From: Larus michahellis | Lineage: Eukaryota > Chordata > Aves > Charadriiformes > Laridae | NCBI RefSeq assembly: GCF_964199755.1 | Contig: NC_133910.1 | Coordinates: 11,850,711 to 11,914,710, forward strand | DNA length: 64,000 nucleotides | Direction: 5' to 3' | Part shown: positions 57,601 to 64,000 of the stretch, piece after piece | Numbering within the stretch: the stretch's first letter is position 1 | How the letters are laid out: each line of letters begins with the position of its first letter | Notes under the pieces: model-generated | What the model was told of the DNA's origin: nothing | Databases searched by the model: none | Seen by the model: only the letters and a program-made list of their open reading frames with translations | Program-made: the position numbers and the translations under genes

Positions 57601-60600
57601 TCTCGACTGAGGATGCCGAAGCTCCCCCGGCAGCCAGCGAGCTCCTGCCGGCCCTGCATCCCTCTGGGCTGGGTTCCGGCTGGTTTGGTCCTTTCAGAGC
57701 AGACCTCGCAGAGCCCCATCCGCTGCTTTCCCTGCACAGGGCCAGATGGTGGCCCTTAATTCACACGGCCTAGTTCTCTCTGCCCTTTACGAGGATCTAG
57801 ATTTGGAGAACGCAACTCTCTGTTTCCTCCTCAGAGAGCTCCCTCGCGGGGAGCTTTCCTGGCTCCGCCATCTCTGCTCACCTGCCGCCTCTCTGAAAAC
57901 CCCTCGCGGAGCCAAGTGCCTCTTGCTCGCTGGGGTCCTGCTGTCTTCCTCTCCGCAGAGAGGGAGGCTATTCCAGGCACGGCGCAAATAGCTTTGTTAC
58001 CTGCAGAGAGGCTTTGTTGCCCACGGAAAGGCACATTTCATATACATTTTTTTCAAAAGACCTTTTTTTTCCCCACTCATTTGTCCTGCCTTTTGTATAA
58101 ATTCAGGGAAAATGGCTTCCCGTCTTTTTTGCGCCCTTTCCCCTGAAATTTTGGTGTCAGGCATACCAGGGTGAACTTCTACTGATGACGCGGATGTTGA
58201 AATGCTCCTTAAGCCCAGCCCTGCTGTTTGCTGCTCCCTGCGTGGGCATCTCCTGCAGAAAACCATGGGAAAGGGAGTTCCTTCCTGGGAAGTATCTTCC
58301 CTGTCTGCTTCCCCAAGGCAGCGTGTGCTCATACTGGTACTGCCCAATTTCTCTTTGCTGGGATGTCAAGGGGTGCCCCACACCAAGGAAGGACTCTCCC
58401 AGGGCCACCAGCCTGGCCTGCTTGAGCCGATTCCCAGGAGCCAGGGTGGCTGTCAGGAAGACCTGGGAGGTGAAAGTCAGCTCCGGCAGCGCTGATACAC
58501 CCAGAGGACAAAAGCAAGCAAACTCAGCGGAAGAGATCTTGCACTTGCTATAATTTGGACAAACAAGTAGGAGACTTTCAGCAGCCCCAGGCTGGATATG
58601 ATGCCACCAACACTCCTTCAGCCATTGTATTTAGCCTCATCCCCTGCTTGTGACACCAAGGAGGGATGGAGGGCAATGTGTGACTCCAGGCTCAACCGTG
58701 AATAATTTCCACATTCAAAATCTTCACTGGGGCAACCAGGCAACCAATTTGAGCATCGCAATTGAACTGCACTCGGCAACGGCTCCACCAAACATGAACC
58801 CCAAGGAGACTACTTGATGGAGCCGTTTAGGGATATACATTTGTAAAACCTTCCTTTTTCCTCCTCTATTCACCACTCCCATATGATCAGTGAGGTGAGA
58901 TGGGTCTTATCCCCTCCCCTGGTGATCCTTAAAGGGCTGCCCAGTGTGAAATTGATTTTCCAGATAGACCCAAAGTATCAATCCCTTTGTCAGAAGAATG
59001 TCCGAGGGAGAGATGCCAGGCACGAGCATCGCTGCCATGGCTGTGTGACAGGAGGACTCGCTGCAAGGGCCCCTCTGGGAGCCCTCATTCTGCAGGCGGT
59101 GATGGGTTAGTAGCATCTGATACTGGAGGAGCGGGCAATCTATCCTCAGAGGAAATCGTACCTGTGTGATCCTCCTGAACAGCCCATTTCATGCAGACAG
59201 ACTCAATGATGAACACAGGACATTTTCTTCTGGCAGCCTGGATGCCACCATGGCTGCCTGGGCAATAGATTTTCCTCTTATCTCTCTTAGGAATTGTCTC
59301 GGGATCCCAGCTACAGACACTGGGCGTGAATTTCTCCATTGGTGGTTTTTGCTGGCATCAGCCCAAAAGAAGGCAAAACCTGGTATTTCTTCAAAAATTG
59401 GCCCACTCTAGTAGAAGATGCTAATGTAGTAGACAGTAGGGGTGGAGACCCCTGAACAGAGCTGGACATCCAACCTGCCCGTGGTCACTTTTCCTTCCCT
59501 TACAAAGTGGAAATACTTTTGGAAAATACCCTGCTTTTGTTGCAAGTTTGTACAGCATGTAGTCCAAAGTGGCTCCGGGCCATCATCAGGCACTGCTGTG
59601 GTCCAAAGAGTAAATCTAAATTAACGCGCTTCCTCCTGTTTCATTCCCAGCTTCTGTAGCATCCCTGGCGAGGGTGCGGGCTCAGCTCTGCTCCCGTTCC
59701 AGGGGGAAAGGCACCACGGAGCCGTTCCTGCCGCTTTCAGGTAGGGCTCCGCAGACCTCGGGCAGAGCATCACCATAACGTGACGCGGCAGTTGCTAAGG
59801 TAACAGCACCAACATATTTTTTCATGAATAGCAAAGCAAATTGTCATGGAACAGCAAAACCCACATACGTTGCCAGGATATATGGTTCTGTTGCCCCAGG
59901 GTTACAAGTATTTACAGGCTGCTTATTTTTTTTTTCCCCATCTTGAAAAATGATCCTACATGTGCCCACGTACTGTTTGTGTCCCGAAACGTCTTGTTTG
60001 CAGCTACCTTTGTCCACTCACAACAGAGACCCCAAACTGATGCTGTGCGTTTGGCCAATGCACGTGAGGAGACTTCACCTGGACCTTCCGAATTGCCCCC
60101 ACGCCTGAGCCTGCTCTTTGCTTTGCTCTTTGACTGCCCCAGCTGAACACGTCTTCAATAGCTGGCCCCTTAATGCCTCCCCATTCATGCTGGTGGGTTT
60201 TTGCATTTGGTCCCAAGGTAGGAAGGGTTGAGGAACACCGGTGAGCAGTGGCCATTTCCCCGTTCCTGGCTCTCGACACGAGGACAGCACTGCGGCCAAG
60301 CACATGCCTCCTTGCAGAGATGTTGACACTGGGCTGTCTCTCTGCTCTTGGGGGCTGGTTTCCAGCCCACAGCATCTTCCTACCAGAACATCTGCCTGCT
60401 CAGCCCCTCCTGGGATGTCCCCTCCTCACCCTCATCACCCGCAGGGGACCCTCTCTGCACCGGAGTGCACTGGTCATGAGATGGCACGGAAAAGGCATAT
60501 ATTAGCTGAATCCGAAAGGTGACAACACCCCCCGGTCCCACACAGACTTGGTAGGAAGGCCCATGAAGCAGGAATAGGGCTTTCCCAGCTCCGGCTGGAA

Positions 60601-63600
60601 AGGGGAGCTGGAGAAGGTTGTGCCTTTTGCTCGGTGTTGTCCACAGGGCGAGGTCAGGGCGAGGGACTCAGTCGCACCGTCGTCTGGGGGTGGTGGGGAG
60701 CAGGGCTGTGGGTGTCAGCAGCAGCCTCCGTCCAGGAGGGACAGGATGCTTCAGTAAACGCCTTCCCGTAGACACCACGGCCGCCGCCTGCTCACGTCTT
60801 CGCTGCAGAATGAACGTCCACACGGACACCGGAAAAGCTGCCTCACTATCTGCCCATACCCTGAAGCGCTGCTGTAAACAACCTAAGGCCAATTTCAGCT
60901 CATTTCAGGCAACTTCCACAGATTTACCTCCTTTTCTGAGGACCCGAGCTCTTGGGCAGTAGGTTTGGAGTCAGGCAAGGCCACTTCCCATGCGTTTTCA
61001 CCTGCTGTCTCAGCCCTGGAACTCAAAATGCACCCAAAGGAGATAGGATTGAAAAGCAAGATGCACGCATGCATCTGAAAACATGGCATGCCTTTCTTTT
61101 ATTTATTTATTTAAAGAAAACATCTCTCATTCTTTGCAGCTCCTCACCTTCCTGCTCAGAAGTGGGTAGAGGAGCAGAAACCACCAGACTTCAATTCATC
61201 CGCTAATGCTTCAGGGAGACCAAGTGAGAACAGGTCAGAAACCAGCAGCGTGTGTGAGGAATGGTAAGAACCAGCCTTTTCCATCAGAGAGAAGAAATAA
61301 TACAGCAGCTGGAGAAACGAGGAGGTGCCGAAGACAAATAGTAGGAAGGGAACTGGGAAATACAGACCTAATGGCAAGAGAAAAACCGAACCTCATCCAG
61401 ATTGATTTTTTTTTTCCTTTTTTTTTTTAATAACGTTTGCAGCTTGTCTCTTTGTTTGCTGCACTGAATCAGCACACGGCTGGCGGCGGTGAAGAGGATG
61501 GGGTGGGGGGTGGATGTGGGAGACAGCAGCCTCGGTGGCATCCAGCCTTGGTGGCATCCGTCATCCCGGCAGCCAGCTATAAGCCTCCGATTTCTGCGCG
61601 ATGCCGAGTCCTTTCCCCGTTGCCGCACGAAATCTCAGACCAGCCCAAGGCAAAGTCTGCTGTCAACCGCAGTGCCCCGGGCGGGAACAGATTTGTTACA
61701 GCCTTCTCCCTATAATTTGTCTTGAGTTGCCTTTTCCCGGTGCAAGCAGCACGCCGGCATTTTGCCTTTGTGTCCTAGCGACTTCCCAGAGCCTTTACAG
61801 GTGTATCCACAATTTCCAGACGGTTGCACAGCTAGTTCCATTAGCAGCGTTGTGTTTTCCGTTGCTTTCTGGTACGGTCGTATTTTTCCCCCTCATCAAA
61901 CGCTTCAGTCCGAGCCTCACAGTAGGAAATTGTGTTTTGCTGCTTTTAAAGAGTAGAACAGTGCCTTTCCTGGCCTCTTCATTATCCAAATAATTCAAGG
62001 ACCTGAGCAAGAGAGAGAAAACCCTGCAAACCTGGAGCAGGAGGGCAGAATCTTCTGAAGCAGCCGGTCACAGCTCCCTTGCAAACATCATCTTCCTTCC
62101 CGGCACTTTAAAGTGGGTTTTGCACTTGATATATTCTCTTCGAAAGAAAACGAAATCCACATTAGCAGATTTTAAAGGGCTTGCGAGCTTCCCAGCAGCC
62201 TTAAACTCGCTCGAGGATCAATGCTTCCCCATCACAAACTCCTCTGCTTCCCCACGCCAGGCAAAACCTCCAGCAGGTTCCTGGTGTTTGTGACACCTGG
62301 AGGGAATCCACACTTTATACCACATTTTCTTATCAACAAATGGGGTCAAGGAGGATAACAACTAACATCGGGGACTCAACCAGCCCGAGTCACACGGGGA
62401 AGATTGCCTTGTGCGGTTTGGCGGCCTGATCTCTTTTAAAATAGCACTAAATTGTGCAGCCTTGCTCGAAAAGGAGCCCCTTGCTTGGGAGAGATTTCAG
62501 CAGGCCAAAAATAGCTGGAAAAGGTGAGAGTCAAGTCATTTTGCAGAGTTTACCTCTTTCCTTTTCTTCGTGGTACGCGGATAACAGGCCATCTGGCTGG
62601 TCTGTGGGGCTTTGGTGTGCTCTCCAAGAGTTTCCATGGTATTTCTGGAGGGCAGCTATTAGACGGAAAGCAGTATTTGCTACCCGGTTGGGGTTCTGCC
62701 CTCTCAGACATTTTGCAGCTACTGGAAAGAGGCAAAAAAGCCTCAGGCAAAGTTTAAAAAAAAAAAAAAAAAGAGAGGATTAAATAAAATAAAAAAATTA
62801 AAAAGAAAAACAATACATTCCTGAATTTCCAGAAGTAATATTGGCTCATAGGGAGGAAAATGCAGACAACAGCTTATGTTGCTAAAAAAACAAGTTTGCA
62901 CTGTTTTGGGTTCAGCGTTTTAGCCAACTGCTAAGAACTTTAGAGTAAATCTCAGCATTTCCCAGGGCCCAGATTGCATATTGGACCATATACCCTGAAA
63001 TGTTTTTATTTAATTTGAGTCCACATTATGCTGCCTACATATGGTGACACACACATTTCACTTTATGTAGCAGATGCTGCTTTGCTATTGAGAATGTAAT
63101 ATACTGAGTACATTATAGTATCATTTGGGCTAGGGTAACTGCAGTGTTTTTTAACTCTGATTAGCCTTAATTTTAAACCTGATTTCCTAAGGAGATGAAG
63201 CCTATGACATCCCGCTTTGTATGCGCGCTGTGCATCCATTCCCTTGTCCATCACTCTCCTATTTCTTTAGAGCTGGGGGCCAATTTCAAGGCAGCAGGAG
63301 AAAACCCAGCTTGCTTCCCCTCACACTGCACAAAATGACTTCACCTGGGAGATGAAGTTCACGATGCAGGTTCGTGAGTCCTGGGAAAACGAGCTGACAC
63401 AGCACTTTCCCCTAAACCGTAAGCGCTTCTGAAAATTAAAGAGATAAGGGTAATAAGGCCAATCTCCGGCAGCACCTGGGAAGAGGTGTCGATCAGGCTG
63501 AGTTGTCCTGCTCTGCAGAGTGACAAAAGCCCATCTCCGTTTTAATTAGAAGCTGATTAAAGTCTACAAGTGATTTCAGCTTTGCTGACCTCCCTGATAG

Positions 63601-64000
63601 CTCACCATGTGGTCCCCCAGTTCCATCGGCAGAGACCGGTTTCCCGTTCCAGCATCAACCAGATGGCAGCGGGGCAGTCCCAGTGCACGTCACCAGCATC
63701 AAGGGGCTGCTGTTTGGCCACAGCGCTGACTCCGTCCCACTGATCGCATCCCTCCCGCTCTCGTTTTCAAGCCATTTCCAGAGAATCCGCTGAGCTCTTC
63801 CAGGAGCCGGCGGGACGCAGCTGTGACTGAAACGAATCGCGCTGGGAAAGCCGGGCAACGCGTTTCTGCAGCTAACGTTGGTGGTGCTCTGCACTTCTCT
63901 GGCACTTCTCAACGAAACATCACGAGAGAATAAATAGCGGAATAACCGTGTGCCTGTGCCCACCGTTCAGCTGGCACAGACCAGAGCTTGGTCCTTCTTT
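54700..64000. other. 5' flank of OLFM1, no gene recognised
   Basis: After a short GC-rich block (54700-54900) the remaining 9 kb shows no coding exon that can be supported on either strand. It holds a 10-bp tandem repeat (57409-57480), a T/A homopolymer pair near 61410-61428 and 62757-62773, and an AT-rich, CpG-poor stretch at 62860-63200 with the look of a conserved element. Confidence 0.65.
57409..57480. repeat. 10-bp tandem repeat (GGACAGCAGG)n
   Basis: Seven consecutive 10-base units with variation at the fourth to sixth bases (GGACAGCAGG, GGACGGCAGG, GGATGGCAGG). This is a simple minisatellite. There are no spacers, so it is not a CRISPR-like array. Confidence 0.93.

Overview
This is eukaryotic, vertebrate and almost certainly avian genomic DNA. 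It has short exons with GT/AG splice sites, large introns, CpG islands at alternative first exons, and several truncated CR1 retrotransposon copies ending in the CATAGAAT-type terminal repeat. There are no operons or bacterial features. The GC-rich, repeat-poor texture fits a bird microchromosome; this is an inference, and the species is not determined.

One protein-coding gene can be supported. It is OLFM1 (noelin-1/pancortin), on the minus strand, spanning roughly 54.1 kb down to 19.7 kb. All coding exons join in frame. Exon B (54034-54099) and exon A (42557-42706) are alternative first exons. Exons 2 (40419-40568) and 3 (34859-35014) form the shared M part. The Y terminal exon (about 32528-32891) adds one Gly and a stop. 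Exons 4 (32113-32332), 5 (24417-24523) and 6 (20556-21230) form the Z part with the olfactomedin domain. Computed products are A-M-Z 485 aa, B-M-Z 457 aa, A-M-Y 153 aa and B-M-Y 125 aa. So the four-isoform architecture described for mammals (two promoters crossed with two 3' ends) is present here.

Layout: 1-19.1 kb is non-coding DNA downstream of OLFM1 with two CR1 fragments and AT-rich blocks that look like conserved non-coding elements. A CR1 sits at 19.1-19.4 kb next to the OLFM1 3' end. From 19.7 to 54.1 kb is OLFM1 with its introns, two intronic CR1 copies, homopolymer clusters, a CpG island over promoter A and a roughly 430-bp polypurine minisatellite just upstream of it. Intron B holds a 134-bp direct duplication, a TG microsatellite, a short CR1 tail and a second CpG island near exon B. 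From 54.1 to 64 kb is 5' flank with a 10-bp tandem repeat and no recognisable gene.

No undescribed multi-gene system is visible. The most interesting signals concern regulation of this gene: the Y exon positioned to compete with exon 4, a pair of uORFs before the A start codon, the polypurine tract at promoter A, and several candidate enhancers that need comparative data.
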